Source: Streptomyces zingiberis
GTDB lineage: Bacteria > Actinomycetota > Actinomycetes > Streptomycetales > Streptomycetaceae
DNA: 64,000 nt
Assembly (NCBI RefSeq): GCF_012034935.1
Contig: NZ_JAATEN010000006.1
Location: forward strand, 248,001 to 312,000
Direction of reading: 5' to 3'
Shown here: piece after piece, positions 24,491 to 32,353 of the stretch
Layout: the number at the start of each line of letters is the position of its first letter
Position numbering within the stretch: the first letter of the stretch is position 1
Translations under genes and position numbers: made by a program
The notes under the pieces: model-generated
Seen by the model: only the letters and a program-made list of their open reading frames with translations
What the model was told of the DNA's origin: nothing
Database searches by the model: none

Positions 24491-24718
24491 GTGGAGGTCA
24501 AGATCGGCGTGCAGCACACGCCACGCGAGATCGTCGTCGAGAGCGCGCAGACTGCCGACGAGGTCGAGCGCAGGGTGGCCGACGCGCTCGCCGGCAAGGC
24601 ACAGCTGCTGACGCTCGACGACGAGCACGGCCGCAAGGTCCTGGTGCCGGCGGAGAAGCTCGCTTATGTGGAGATCGGTGAGCCGACGGCGCGCAAGGTG
24701 GGCTTCGGCACCCTGTGA
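24491..24718 (+). CDS. DUF3107 family small protein
   Basis: A 75-residue protein, MEVKIGVQHTPREIVVESAQ through VLVPAEKLAYVEIGEPTARK, which covers the whole DUF3107 family (TB9.4/Rv3208A in mycobacteria). It is small, soluble and of unknown function. The start GTG 24491 gives the exact family N terminus. A strong hairpin follows 24 nt after the stop, so it is a single-gene transcript downstream of tetR. Confidence 0.92.
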   Translation: MEVKIGVQHTPREIVVESAQTADEVERRVADALAGKAQLLTLDDEHGRKVLVPAEKLAYVEIGEPTARKVGFGTL

Positions 24719-24742
24719 GGCGTGGGCGCCAGCCCGACGTCG

Positions 24743-24778
24743 AGGCCCCGTGGCCCGGATCATCCGGCCACGGGGCCT
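24743..24778 (+). terminator. Strong hairpin terminator after DUF3107
   Basis: AGGCCCCGTGGCC and GGCCACGGGGCCT form a perfect 13-bp stem around a 10-nt loop, followed by TT. Confidence 0.85.
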
Positions 24779-24859
24779 TCGCCTGTCCGGCCGGGCGCCG
24801 GGCGGCGTTCCCTCATCCCCATCCCCCACTCCCGGCCGTCCGCTCCCCCCGGCCCCGGC

Positions 24860-24934
24860 CCCTGCCCTGCCCTGCCCTGCCCTGCCCTGCCCTGCCCTGC
24901 CCTGCCCTGCCCTGCCCTGCCCTGCCCTGCCCTG
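24860..24934. repeat. Pentanucleotide repeat (CCCTG)15
   Basis: Fifteen uninterrupted, identical copies of CCCTG in the leader upstream of the small membrane protein. A pure 5-bp repeat of this length is the type of sequence that changes length by slipped-strand mispairing. Confidence 0.97.
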
Positions 24935-24957
24935 CCCGCAGGAGGATTACCCGGCGA

Positions 24958-25050
24958 ATGCCGTGGGTACGTCGCTGTCGGACCGGCACCGGCCGTCCGC
25001 CGACCGCGCAGCGCCGCGGGAGCAGTGGGAACCACGGGAGGTCGCGATGA
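24958..25050 (+). CDS. Possible 30-residue leader peptide
   Basis: An ATG at 24958, preceded by AGGAGG (24940-24945, 12 nt away), opens a 30-codon ORF rich in Arg and Gly. Its TGA (25048-25050) overlaps the ATG of the next gene in ATGA. This is either a leader whose translation couples to the membrane protein, or chance in GC-rich DNA. It begins 23 nt after the CCCTG repeat. Confidence 0.3.
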   Translation: MPWVRRCRTGTGRPPTAQRRGSSGNHGRSR

Positions 25051-25316
25051 TGCTGTGGGAAGCCCTGGGATCGGTCCTGCTCGGCCTCGCCGTGGCCGCC
25101 GCCGGTGTGCGGTGGCTGTCCGGGAGGCTCCCGGCCTCGCCGCTGGTGTACGCCACCGGCCCGGCCGCCGCGCTCTTCGGCTGGCTGCTCACCCGCGCGG
25201 TGACGGGGCCCGGCCACGCGGCGGCGGGCCTCGTGGGCGCCCTCGTCCTCGGCGTCGCGCTGCTGTCCCTGCTGATCCGCCGGGGGCCGGGCCTGCGCCG
25301 CTCGGCCCCGGTCTGA
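25047..25316 (+). CDS. Small integral membrane protein
   Basis: An 89-residue protein with three likely membrane segments (LWEALGSVLLGLAVAAAGV, then LVYATGPAAALFGWLL, then GLVGALVLGVALLSLLI) and a basic C terminus (RRGPGLRRSAPV), suggesting a cytoplasmic tail. ATG 25047 follows GGGAGG. Frames remain open far upstream, through the CCCTG repeat, but the SD position and the membrane start favour this ATG. Function unknown. Confidence 0.65.
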   Translation: MMLWEALGSVLLGLAVAAAGVRWLSGRLPASPLVYATGPAAALFGWLLTRAVTGPGHAAAGLVGALVLGVALLSLLIRRGPGLRRSAPV

Positions 25317-25728
25317 CCGGCGGCGAACCCGCCGCGTCCACCGGACCGGGCGCCCGTACGCACCCGGTACCGGCACGGGCATGACCGCCGGCCGGTCCGG
25401 TCTCCCCCGGGCCCCACCGGCCAGGACGGCCCGGCCGGCGCGCACCGCCCGGGGCGGGCTCTCCTCACGGCCGATCCGGCCCCGCGGTCATCCGCGCGGC
25501 CGGCTCCGCACCATCCCGGGCCGGCTCCGCACCATCCCGGGCCGGCTCCGCACCATCCCGAGGGCGGCTCCGCACCATCCCGAGGGCGGCTGCGCCGGCC
25601 TCCGGGTCCCGGCGGGTCCTCGCCCTTCTCCGGCCGGTCCGCCGGTGTCCGTCCTCCGGCCCGCCCACCGGTGTCACCGGCGCGGCAGCCGGGCTCCGGC
25701 TCAGGCGGCCCGGCTCAGGCGGCCCGGC
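25317..25728. other. Repeat-bearing intergenic region
   Basis: No gene is supported between the membrane protein and the convergent ferritin-like gene. The region contains a 21/22-bp tandem repeat (25501-25586) and the start of a 14-bp repeat that crosses the ferritin-like stop codon. A minus-strand ORF through the repeats encodes only DGAEPAR repeats. Confidence 0.6.
25501..25586. repeat. 21/22-bp tandem repeat x4
   Basis: Four copies of CGGCTCCGCACCATCCCG followed by GGC (first two, 21 bp) or AGGG (last two, 22 bp). Confidence 0.92.
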
Positions 25729-25736
25729 TCAGGCGG
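25695..25736. repeat. 14-bp tandem repeat x3 across the ferritin-like stop codon
   Basis: Three copies of CCCGGCTCAGGCGG. The innermost (25723-25736) contains the last codons and the TGA stop (complement of 25729-25731); the other two are downstream and non-coding. Confidence 0.9.
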
Positions 25737-26466
25737 AGAGCCCCAGGGCGCCCATCCGCTTGGTGTGCGCCTCGGTGATCCGGGAGAACATCCGGCCGAC
25801 CTCCGCCAGGTCGAAGCCCTCCCCCAGACCGCCCACCAGCATGGTGGAGAGGGCGTCACGCTCGGCGACCACGCGCTGGGCCTGGCTGAGCGCCTCACCC
25901 ATCAGCCGCCGGGCCCAGAGCGCCAGCCGGCCGCCCACCCGCGGGTCGGCCTCGATGGCGGCGCGCACCTTCTCCACGGCGAAGCTCGCGTGCCCGGTGT
26001 CGTCCAGCACCTGGAGCACCAGCTCGCGGGTGTCGGAGTCCAGCCGGGCGGCGACCTCCCGGTAGAAATCGCTGGCGATGGAGTCCCCGACGTAGGCCTT
26101 GACCAGTCCTTCCAGCCAGTCGGAGGGCGCGGTCTGCCGGTGGAAGCCGTCCAGGGCGGCCGCGAAGGGCTCCATCGCGGCCGTCGGCTCGGCGTCGACG
26201 GCCGACAGCCGGTCCCGCAACCGCTCGAAGTGGTGGAACTCGGCGGAGGCCATCTTCGCGAGCTCCGCCTTGTCCTCCACGGTCGGCGCCAGTTTGGCGT
26301 CCTCCGCGAGCCGCTCGAAGGCGGCGAGCTCGCCGTACGCCAGGGCGCCGAGCAGGTCCACCACGGCGGCCCGGTACTGGGGGTCGGCGGATGCCTCGGC
26401 CCAGGTCCGGGCGGCGATCCCGGGGTGCTGCTCGGCAGGGTCAGTGGTCTCCTCGGGGGTCTCCAT
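25729..26466 (-). CDS. Ferritin-like fold protein (MiaE-like family)
   Basis: A 245-residue all-helical protein with the paired metal-ligand pattern of ferritin-like proteins: LAYGELAAFERLAEDA, then SAEFHHFERLRDRL (ExxH type), and later DFYREVAARLD and VLQVLDDTGHASFAVEKV (E...DxxxH). It matches the actinobacterial family annotated as ferritin-like fold or tRNA-hydroxylase-like (Rv3210c position, beside rhlE). An oxidative or iron-related role is inferred only. ATG 26466 has TATTGT ending 7 nt upstream, so it is probably leaderless. Divergent from rhlE. Confidence 0.8.
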   Translation of the reverse strand: METPEETTDPAEQHPGIAARTWAEASADPQYRAAVVDLLGALAYGELAAFERLAEDAKLAPTVEDKAELAKMASAEFHHFERLRDRLSAVDAEPTAAMEPFAAALDGFHRQTAPSDWLEGLVKAYVGDSIASDFYREVAARLDSDTRELVLQVLDDTGHASFAVEKVRAAIEADPRVGGRLALWARRLMGEALSQAQRVVAERDALSTMLVGGLGEGFDLAEVGRMFSRITEAHTKRMGALGLSA

Positions 26467-27081
26467 GCAGCGCACAATAGCCCGCCCGGCCGGGGCTCCG
26501 GCGGGGCCGGTGGGCGCCGCCCGCGGGGCCCCGGCGCCGCCCGTACCGCCCGGGCCCAACACAAATGCGCGATTCCGGGGTACAGTGGTATTGCGCCCGC
26601 CGGACACCGGCGGGTCCGTCGCATGCGGCGCAGGTACATGCGGAGCGTGCGTCGGTCGCAGGACATGCGGCCCACGCGTCGATCACACGGCGTGCGGAGC
26701 ATGTCCCGGTTGCACGGCATACGCGCGTGCGCGGCGGTTCCGGCAGACGGAACGTGCGCCGGCCGCGCGGCATGTACGGCTTGTACGGCATGTGGAGTCC
26801 TCCCCAGGAGTCCGTCGCATGTGGAGTCACCTGAGGCACCTTCCTCAGCACCCCAGCGGATGCCCGGTCGGTGGTCCGATCGGCTTCCAACCCCGACCGC
26901 CCTCCCCGCGGTACGTGCTCCGGCACGGTCCGCACATGAGGGAACCGCTCGTGACGCGAGCGCGCGATGCGGAGGCAGTGGTCCCGCGCCGTCCGGCCGG
27001 TCCCGGTGACCGGGCGACGACCGGGCGCGGTACTGACCCCCTCCGCCGCCTCGTGTCGCGTCTCACAGAAGAGGCAAGACC
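26467..27081. other. Divergent promoter region and long leader of rhlE
   Basis: This 615-bp region has no convincing gene. Contents: the leaderless -10 of the ferritin-like gene (TATTGT minus strand, 26474-26479); a TACAGT box on the plus strand (26581-26586) that may start the rhlE transcript about 490 nt before the gene; eight CATG-type motifs between 26621 and 26825; and a GTTCCG-GCAGA-CGGAAC hairpin (26737-26753). Long structured leaders are common for RNA helicase genes. Confidence 0.5.
26474..26479 (-). promoter_or_regulatory. -10 hexamer TATTGT of the ferritin-like gene, leaderless
   Basis: TATTGT on the minus strand ends 7 nt before ATG 26466. Confidence 0.6.
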
Positions 27082-28770
27082 CTGACTACGTTCCGAGAGA
27101 TCGGGATCCTTCCCGAGACCGCCGAGGCCCTGGAGGCCGTCGGCATCACTCATCCGTTCCCCATCCAGGAGATGACCCTCCCCGTCGCCCTCTCCGGCTC
27201 CGATGTCATCGGCCAGGCCAAGACGGGCACCGGCAAGACGCTCGGCTTCGGCCTGCCCATCCTGGAGCGGGTCACCGTGCCCGCCGACATCGAGGCGGGC
27301 CGCGCGACGCCCGAGCAGCTCACCGACACCCCGCAGGCGCTCGTGGTCGTCCCCACCCGCGAGCTCTGCCAGCAGGTCACCAACGACCTGCTGACGGCGG
27401 GCAAGGTCCGCAACGTCCGGGTCACCGCCATCTACGGCGGGCGGGCCTACGAACCGCAGGTCGAGGCGTTGAGGAAGGGCGTCGACGTGATCGTCGGCAC
27501 CCCGGGCCGGCTGCTCGACCTCGCGGGCCAGCGCAAGCTGGACCTCTCCGCGGTGCGCGCGCTCGTCCTGGACGAGGCCGACGAGATGCTCGACCTGGGC
27601 TTCCTGCCGGACGTCGAGCGGATCATCCAGCTGCTGCCGGCCAAGCGGCAGACCATGCTGTTCTCGGCCACCATGCCCGGCCAGGTCATCTCGCTGGCCC
27701 GGCGCTACATGTCGCAGCCCACGCACATCCGGGCCGCCATGCCGGACGACGAGGGCCAGACCGTGGCGGCCACGCGGCAGTTCGTCTTCCGCGCGCACTC
27801 CATGGACAAGCCGGAGCTGGTCGCCCGCATCCTCCAGGCGCGGGGCCGCGGACTGGCGATGATCTTCTGCCGCACCAAGCGGACCGCCGCCGACATCGCC
27901 GACCAGCTCGCCCGCCGCGGCTTCGCGTCCGGCGCCGTCCACGGCGACCTCGGCCAGGGGGCGCGCGAGCAGGCGCTGCGCGCCTTCCGCAACGGCAAGG
28001 TGGACGTTCTCGTCTGCACCGACGTGGCGGCGCGCGGTATCGACGTGGAGAACGTCACCCATGTCGTGAACTACCAGTCCCCGGAGGACGAGAAGACCTA
28101 CCTGCACCGCATCGGCCGCACCGGCCGGGCGGGCCGGACGGGCACCGCCGTCACCCTGGTCGACTGGGACGACATCCCGCGCTGGAAGCTGATCAACAAG
28201 GCGCTGGACCTGGCCTTCGACGACCCGGAGGAGACCTACTCCACCTCCGCGCACCTCTACGAGCAGCTCGACATCCCCGAGGGCACCACGGGCGTGCTGC
28301 CGCGCGCCGAGCGGACCCGGGCCGGGCTGGGCGCCGAGGAGATCGAGGACCTCGGGGAGACCGGGGGCCGCGGCCGGCGCGGTGGCCGGAGCGCCCCGGC
28401 CGAGCAGGCCGAGCGCCCGCGGCGGACGCGCCCCGAGCGCTCCCGCCGCCGCACGCGGGGCGGCGAGCCGGTCGGTGACGCCGCGCCCGCCGGGGAACCG
28501 GCGGCCCCCGCCGAGGGCGGCGCGCCGGACCACGGCGAGGCCGGGGCCGAGAGTGCCACCGCGGCGCGGACCCCGCGCCGCCGCCGGCGCACCCGGGCCT
28601 CCGCCCCGGCGCACCAGGACGGCGCGTCGGGCACCGCCGCACAGCCGGAGACGGCCGCGCCGCACGGCGCGGACGCGGGTGACTCCGCGCCGGGCGAGGC
28701 CAAGCCGCGCCGCCGTCGCCGCACCCGCGGGGGCTCGGCCTCCCGCTCCGCCCCGTCCTCGGAGAGCTGA
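27082..28770 (+). CDS. rhlE: DEAD-box RNA helicase RhlE, apparent CTG start
   Basis: ATP-dependent RNA helicase for RNA remodelling and decay. The family N terminus TTFREIGILPETAEALEAVG and the Q motif GITHPFPIQ are intact, followed by Walker A AKTGTGKT (~45-52), VVPTRELCQQV, TPGRLLDLA, DEAD (LVLDEADEMLDLG, ~161-173), SAT, VHGDLGQGAREQAL, and HRIGRTGRAGRTGTAV near 343. The C-terminal ~150 residues are RGG/RR-rich, typical of an RNA-binding tail. The frame has no ATG, GTG or TTG between an upstream stop (27034-27036) and the Q motif; the only fitting initiator is CTG 27082, with GAGG 7 nt upstream. The first ATG (27172) would remove the Q motif. The product is 562 aa from the CTG. Confidence 0.9.
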   Translation: MTTFREIGILPETAEALEAVGITHPFPIQEMTLPVALSGSDVIGQAKTGTGKTLGFGLPILERVTVPADIEAGRATPEQLTDTPQALVVVPTRELCQQVTNDLLTAGKVRNVRVTAIYGGRAYEPQVEALRKGVDVIVGTPGRLLDLAGQRKLDLSAVRALVLDEADEMLDLGFLPDVERIIQLLPAKRQTMLFSATMPGQVISLARRYMSQPTHIRAAMPDDEGQTVAATRQFVFRAHSMDKPELVARILQARGRGLAMIFCRTKRTAADIADQLARRGFASGAVHGDLGQGAREQALRAFRNGKVDVLVCTDVAARGIDVENVTHVVNYQSPEDEKTYLHRIGRTGRAGRTGTAVTLVDWDDIPRWKLINKALDLAFDDPEETYSTSAHLYEQLDIPEGTTGVLPRAERTRAGLGAEEIEDLGETGGRGRRGGRSAPAEQAERPRRTRPERSRRRTRGGEPVGDAAPAGEPAAPAEGGAPDHGEAGAESATAARTPRRRRRTRASAPAHQDGASGTAAQPETAAPHGADAGDSAPGEAKPRRRRRTRGGSASRSAPSSES

Positions 28771-28773
28771 CCC

Positions 28774-28794
28774 GGGGCGCCGGTCCGGCGCCCC
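28774..28794 (+). terminator. Hairpin directly after rhlE
   Basis: GGGGCGCCG-GTC-CGGCGCCCC, a perfect 9-bp stem that begins 3 nt after the stop codon. Confidence 0.6.
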
Positions 28795-28842
28795 ACCACC
28801 GAGGCCCGGTTCCGCCTCACGGCGGGCCGGGCCGCGGTGTTT

Positions 28843-28878
28843 CCGGCAGGACGGGCGCCCGGGTGCCCGTCCTGCCGG
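28843..28878. terminator. Second, stronger hairpin after rhlE
   Basis: CCGGCAGGACGGGC and GCCCGTCCTGCCGG pair over 14 bp around an 8-nt loop, preceded by TTT. Together with the first hairpin this ends the rhlE transcript. The remainder of the 408-bp gap up to 29165 shows nothing else. Confidence 0.8.
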
Positions 28879-29165
28879 CCGCCCGCCCGGCGGTCCGGCC
28901 CATCCCGTGCGGCCCCGTGGCGCGTGCCCGCGCCCGGCTGATGGGCTGATGGGCCTGGGCACGCGCCGGGCCTCCGCACCGCCGGCGGAGCGTGGAGAGC
29001 CGTGCCGTGCCCCCGCCGGGCCCGGCCCCGGACCCGCGGTGGGCCGTCGGAACGGGGGCGCCCGGCAGGACCCCGATCCCCCGCCCGGCTCCTCGTCCGG
29101 CTCCTCGTCCGGGGCGGGCCGACGGGCGGCCACGGCTCGGCCGGTCCCCCGCCGGCGGAGCCCGA

Positions 29166-29171
29166 TAGCCT
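29166..29171 (+). promoter_or_regulatory. -10 hexamer TAGCCT, leaderless
   Basis: TAGCCT ends 7 nt before the ATG of the hydrolase at 29179. Confidence 0.6.
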
Positions 29172-29178
29172 CGGGGGC

Positions 29179-30198
29179 ATGAGCCGGCCGCCGATCCTCA
29201 CCCTGCCCGTGTGCGCACGGGCCCGCCGACTCGCCACCGCGCGTGGCGACTTCGCCGTCCACGAGGCGGTACCGCCGCCGGGCACGGCGGTCCGCGGCAC
29301 GGCGCTGCTGGTCCCGGGGTACACCGGGAGCAAGGAGGACTTCATCGCACTGCTGGAGCCGCTGGCGGGGGCCGGTTTCCGGGTGGTGGCGGTGGACGGC
29401 CGGGGACAGCACGAGACCGGGGGCCCCCGCGACGAGGCGGCGTACACCCAGGCGGAGCTGGCCCATGACGTACTCGCCCAGGCCGCCGCGGTCGCTGCGG
29501 AGACAGGCGGGGCGGGCGGGGCCGATCACGCGGCCCGAACCGGCGCACCGGAGGACGGCGCGGGCGGCGCGGCAGGCGGGTCCGGCCGGTCCGGGGCGCC
29601 CGCGCCGCTGCATCTGCTGGGGCACTCCCTGGGCGGGCTGATCAGCCGGGCGGCCGTCCTGCTGGACGCCCGGCCCTTCGCCTCCCTCACCCTGATGAGC
29701 TCGGGCCCCGGGGCGATCGCCGCGGCCCAGCAGGCCCGGACGAAGCTGCTGATCGACGCGTTGCGCGTGATGGACATGGAATCCGTGTGGCAGGCGATGC
29801 GCGAGATGGACGCCCGGGCGGCCGCCGGGGTGGTGAACGGCGCTGCCGGCACCCCGGAGGTGGCCGACATCGCGGACACCCCGCAGGTACCGGATCCGAT
29901 CGCCGCCTTCCTCCACCGCCGCTGGATGGCGACCGTCCCCGAACAACTGATCGCGACCGGGCGGCAGCTGATCGCCGAGCCGGACCGGGTGGCGGATCTG
30001 GTCTCCCTCGGGCTCCCGCTGCACGTGCTCTCCGGCACGGTCGACCACGCCTGGCCGGTCCCGGAGATGGAGCGGATGGCGGTCCTTCTCGGGGCGCACC
30101 GGACCGTCGTGGAGGGTGCCGAGCACTCGCCGAACGCCGAGCGTCCCCGGGAGACGGCACGGGCCCTGGCCGGGTTCTGGGCCTCGGTGACCGGCTGA
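29179..30198 (+). CDS. Alpha/beta hydrolase, serine aminopeptidase S33-like
   Basis: A 339-residue hydrolase without signal peptide. Motifs in order: oxyanion region LLVPGYTGSKEDF (about 37-49), AVDGRGQHETGG, nucleophile elbow LLGHSLGGLISRA (~142-154), acid in LSGTVDHAWPVPEM and His in VVEGAEHSPNAERP. The cap region contains a small Gly/Ala-rich insert (AETGGAGGADHAARTG and following). This resembles monoglyceride-lipase or lysophospholipase-like hydrolases, but the substrate is unknown. The start at 29179 is supported by a TAGCCT box at leaderless distance. Confidence 0.85.
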   Translation: MSRPPILTLPVCARARRLATARGDFAVHEAVPPPGTAVRGTALLVPGYTGSKEDFIALLEPLAGAGFRVVAVDGRGQHETGGPRDEAAYTQAELAHDVLAQAAAVAAETGGAGGADHAARTGAPEDGAGGAAGGSGRSGAPAPLHLLGHSLGGLISRAAVLLDARPFASLTLMSSGPGAIAAAQQARTKLLIDALRVMDMESVWQAMREMDARAAAGVVNGAAGTPEVADIADTPQVPDPIAAFLHRRWMATVPEQLIATGRQLIAEPDRVADLVSLGLPLHVLSGTVDHAWPVPEMERMAVLLGAHRTVVEGAEHSPNAERPRETARALAGFWASVTG

Positions 30199-31012
30199 GC
30201 ACGAGGCCCGCGGCCATCCGCCCGGTCCCGGTGTGGAGCTCCCACCGGCACGGCGGGCGGCAGGGGGTGCCACGACCGGCCGGGGCCCGTCACGCGGATG
30301 CGGCCGTACGCACCAGGGGGACACCCGGGCGGCGGCCGGCCCACCGTCGGCACGCATGCCGTATCGGCGCACGGGTGTCCCCCGGCGCCGGAGCAGGTGG
30401 CCACCGGCCGCCGGATTCCCGGGCGGGCGGCCGGGGAGCGGGAGCTGCTCGTTCCCGCGCACTTCGGCGGCGCGGGGGCGCTGGAGGTACGACGGGACGG
30501 TGAGCGGTTCGCCCTGGGCCCCTGGACGGGGGCGGGGGCGGGGACGGGCCAGGGTTCGCCGCCCCTGTGACGCTTGTCCGGATCACTCGCTCACGGCGTG
30601 GGCCGGCCCCCGGGACGGGGGCGCGGGCTGCTCCCGGCGTCCGTCCGGTCCTCCTCTGCCGCCCGCCGCCCGGCCCTCCCCCGTGGCGCCGCGGCCGCCC
30701 GGTGAGGGCCTTCCGGCTCCGGTGGGCGACGGCGCCCCTGCGGTGTATCGGCCAGCGAGCCGCAAGGTGGCCGGTATCACTCTTTAGGGGACCGAAAAAT
30801 TTCCTTAGCGTAGGGAATGTTTGCACCACCCACCCCGTTGCATGAGTGAAGGGGGCAGGTGGGCCGCCTGACCTCACGGTCGGGGCCGTCGCCCTGCACC
30901 CGCCCCCTCACACCACGGCACGGCGGGATCACCCGCCGTGAACCGGTGCGGGCTCGCCCCCGTATCCCCGTGCCACCAGTTCTCCGCAGGAGGATCACGA
31001 AGGGAGAGGCGC
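30199..31012. other. Intergenic region with AT-rich promoter island
   Basis: An 814-bp gap. A 90-codon ORF (30298-30570) has no recognisable domain and is not called. At 30775-30835 the sequence becomes strikingly AT-rich for this genome (TTTAGGGG, AAAAATTTCC, TAGCGTAGGGAATG), the clearest promoter-like island in the window. A hairpin with 9-bp arms (30919-30940) and an AGGAGG (30988-30993) without a start at proper distance follow. Confidence 0.5.
30919..30940 (+). promoter_or_regulatory. Hairpin in the leader of the 50-residue ORF
   Basis: CACGGCGGG-ATCA-CCCGCCGTG is a perfect 9-bp stem with a tetraloop, ~70 nt before the TTG start. It could be an attenuator or a processing site. Confidence 0.4.
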
Positions 31013-31165
31013 TTGCGCTTCCAGATCATGCACCTCGACGACATCGACGGCCGCGCCACGGAAAGCACCGTGGTGGACGCCGCCGCGGTCAGCCGGATCG
31101 TCCGGGAAGCGGCGGCCACCGGCCGCCGTCTCTACATCCGGCCTGCCGAACCCTCCGCCTCGTAA
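31013..31165 (+). CDS. Small 50-residue protein of unknown function
   Basis: A TTG at 31013 with GGGAGAGG 3-10 nt upstream opens a 50-codon ORF: MRFQIMHLDDIDGRATESTV and then VDAAAVSRIVREAAATGRRL, ending YIRPAEPSAS. It has balanced composition, a beta-alpha-beta-like pattern and normal codon use, unlike chance ORFs here. No domain is recognised. Its size, separate AT-rich promoter and position beside a metalloprotease gene would suit a peptide modifier or precursor, but there is no Cys or Thr/Ser-rich core to support one. From memory, short proteins of similar sequence occur in other Streptomyces. Confidence 0.55.
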   Translation: MRFQIMHLDDIDGRATESTVVDAAAVSRIVREAAATGRRLYIRPAEPSAS

Positions 31166-31287
31166 CGCCCGGCGGGGTGCCACCGGCGGCTCCGGCCGCA
31201 GCGCCCCCTGAACCGGCCGGCCGCGCCCCCGTACGCCCGACGCGTACGGGGGCGCGGCACGTTCACCCCGGGAACCGGTTCCGCCGC

Positions 31288-31989
31288 TCAGGTCACCAGG
31301 CGCACGTGCATCCCGGGGCCACCCTCTTCCCTGCGTTCCAGAGCCTCCTCGGAGAGGCGGGTCAGATGGGCGAAGGTCGCACTCCCCGGGGAGACACGCA
31401 GCAGTTTCAGGTACACGAGAAGGTCGAGCACCACGGTCTCGTTGTGCACGGTCGCCTGGGCCATGGCGTAATTCTCCAGACGGTCGATCACATGCCCGCG
31501 CTGTTCACCCGTGAGGTTCCTGTCCTGCCGCACGGTGGTGACGAGCCTTTCGAAGTTGGAGTCGACGATCCGGGCCTGGTGCCCGACCTCGCCGTCCGCG
31601 GCGTAATGGAAATTGATCAGCCGGGCGTCCCCGGCGGCACCGGCCGGCCGGCTGTATTTCCTGCTCACGATCACATGCATGAGTTCATGGAGGAGGCAGG
31701 CGGTCCGGAACGGCCGGTCCTGGGTGAATTTCTTCCCGTGCGAATGGTTCGGGTCGTAGGTGATCTCCGCGTCCACGGGGGCGCCGGCCGCCGCCAGTGC
31801 CGTCCGGGCCGCCTGCCCGTCGTGCTGCTCGACCAGGCGGACCCGCCGGAGTTGCGCGTCGCAGTCGTCGAACAGCCGGCTCAGGTGGTCGGGCACCTTC
31901 GGGTCGATCGGGAGCGGTTCGCCTCCCACCTCGTCGATCGCCCTGCCGAGCACGAGGCGGTCCATCGGTACGGAATCATGTGTGGCCAT
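31288..31989 (-). CDS. Putative HELMH zinc metalloprotease, atypical base composition
   Basis: A 233-residue soluble protein. The zinc-binding signature HELMHVIVSRKYS lies near residue 101, after DPNHSHGKKFTQDRPFRTA, a pattern like small HExxH effector or toxin proteases. A third ligand is not obvious (candidates in GEVGHQARIVDSN). The C-terminal half is helical (QRGHVIDRLENYAMAQATVH). ATG 31989 has GGAG with 5-nt spacing. Codon use departs from its neighbours (CAT, GAA, ATT and TAT-type codons) and the 364-bp upstream region is AT-richer, suggesting horizontal transfer. No immunity or secretion partner is seen. The protease call rests on the HELMH motif alone. Confidence 0.6.
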   Translation of the reverse strand: MATHDSVPMDRLVLGRAIDEVGGEPLPIDPKVPDHLSRLFDDCDAQLRRVRLVEQHDGQAARTALAAAGAPVDAEITYDPNHSHGKKFTQDRPFRTACLLHELMHVIVSRKYSRPAGAAGDARLINFHYAADGEVGHQARIVDSNFERLVTTVRQDRNLTGEQRGHVIDRLENYAMAQATVHNETVVLDLLVYLKLLRVSPGSATFAHLTRLSEEALERREEGGPGMHVRLVT

Positions 31990-32353
31990 GTCTTCTCCAG
32001 TTCGGCCAGGGCTTTCCAGGCGAAATTGCGGCCGGGAGATCCGCAAGGATCGCACGACATTCCGGTACCGCCGTTCCACCCGCCGGAGTTCATCGGATTC
32101 CCCCTCCGGTGACGTCACACTATCCACCGGAGAAGAAATGCGCCCAGCGCAGCGAATAACAAGAGAAATAACCGCAAGGATTCCGGGGCCCGCCCCGCCG
32201 GCGAACGGCCGGAATATCGAATTCGCTCCGCACCCGGCGTCTTCTGATGCCGCTCTCATCCACCCGGTGGAACACCCGCCCACGCGACGGAAACAGCCAC
32301 GAGGCACCCCGCGCCGGGGGCGCGTCCGGCCCCGGGCGCCGCGGGGAGCCCGG
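31990..32353. other. AT-richer promoter region of the HELMH protease
   Basis: No gene is seen. The stretch 32130-32230 (AATAACAAGAGAAATAACCGC) is much less GC-rich than the rest of the window and precedes the protease gene on the minus strand. This supports an acquired segment with its own promoter. Confidence 0.5.

Noticed and set aside
25501..25586. Regular repeats resembling a CRISPR array
   Set aside because: Units of 21-22 bp are directly adjacent with no spacers and no cas genes nearby; a tandem repeat.
27000..27172. Frameshift at the start of rhlE
   Set aside because: The coding frame is continuous from CTG 27082 through the Q motif; a non-standard start explains the data without a frameshift.
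26845..30462. 1205-codon minus-strand ORF antisense to rhlE and the hydrolase
   Set aside because: Product lacks any family pattern, while both plus-strand genes are unmistakable.
30298..30570. 90-codon ORF after the 29-kb hydrolase
   Set aside because: No family, no good ribosome site, and a Gly/Pro/Arg-rich composition like surrounding non-coding DNA.
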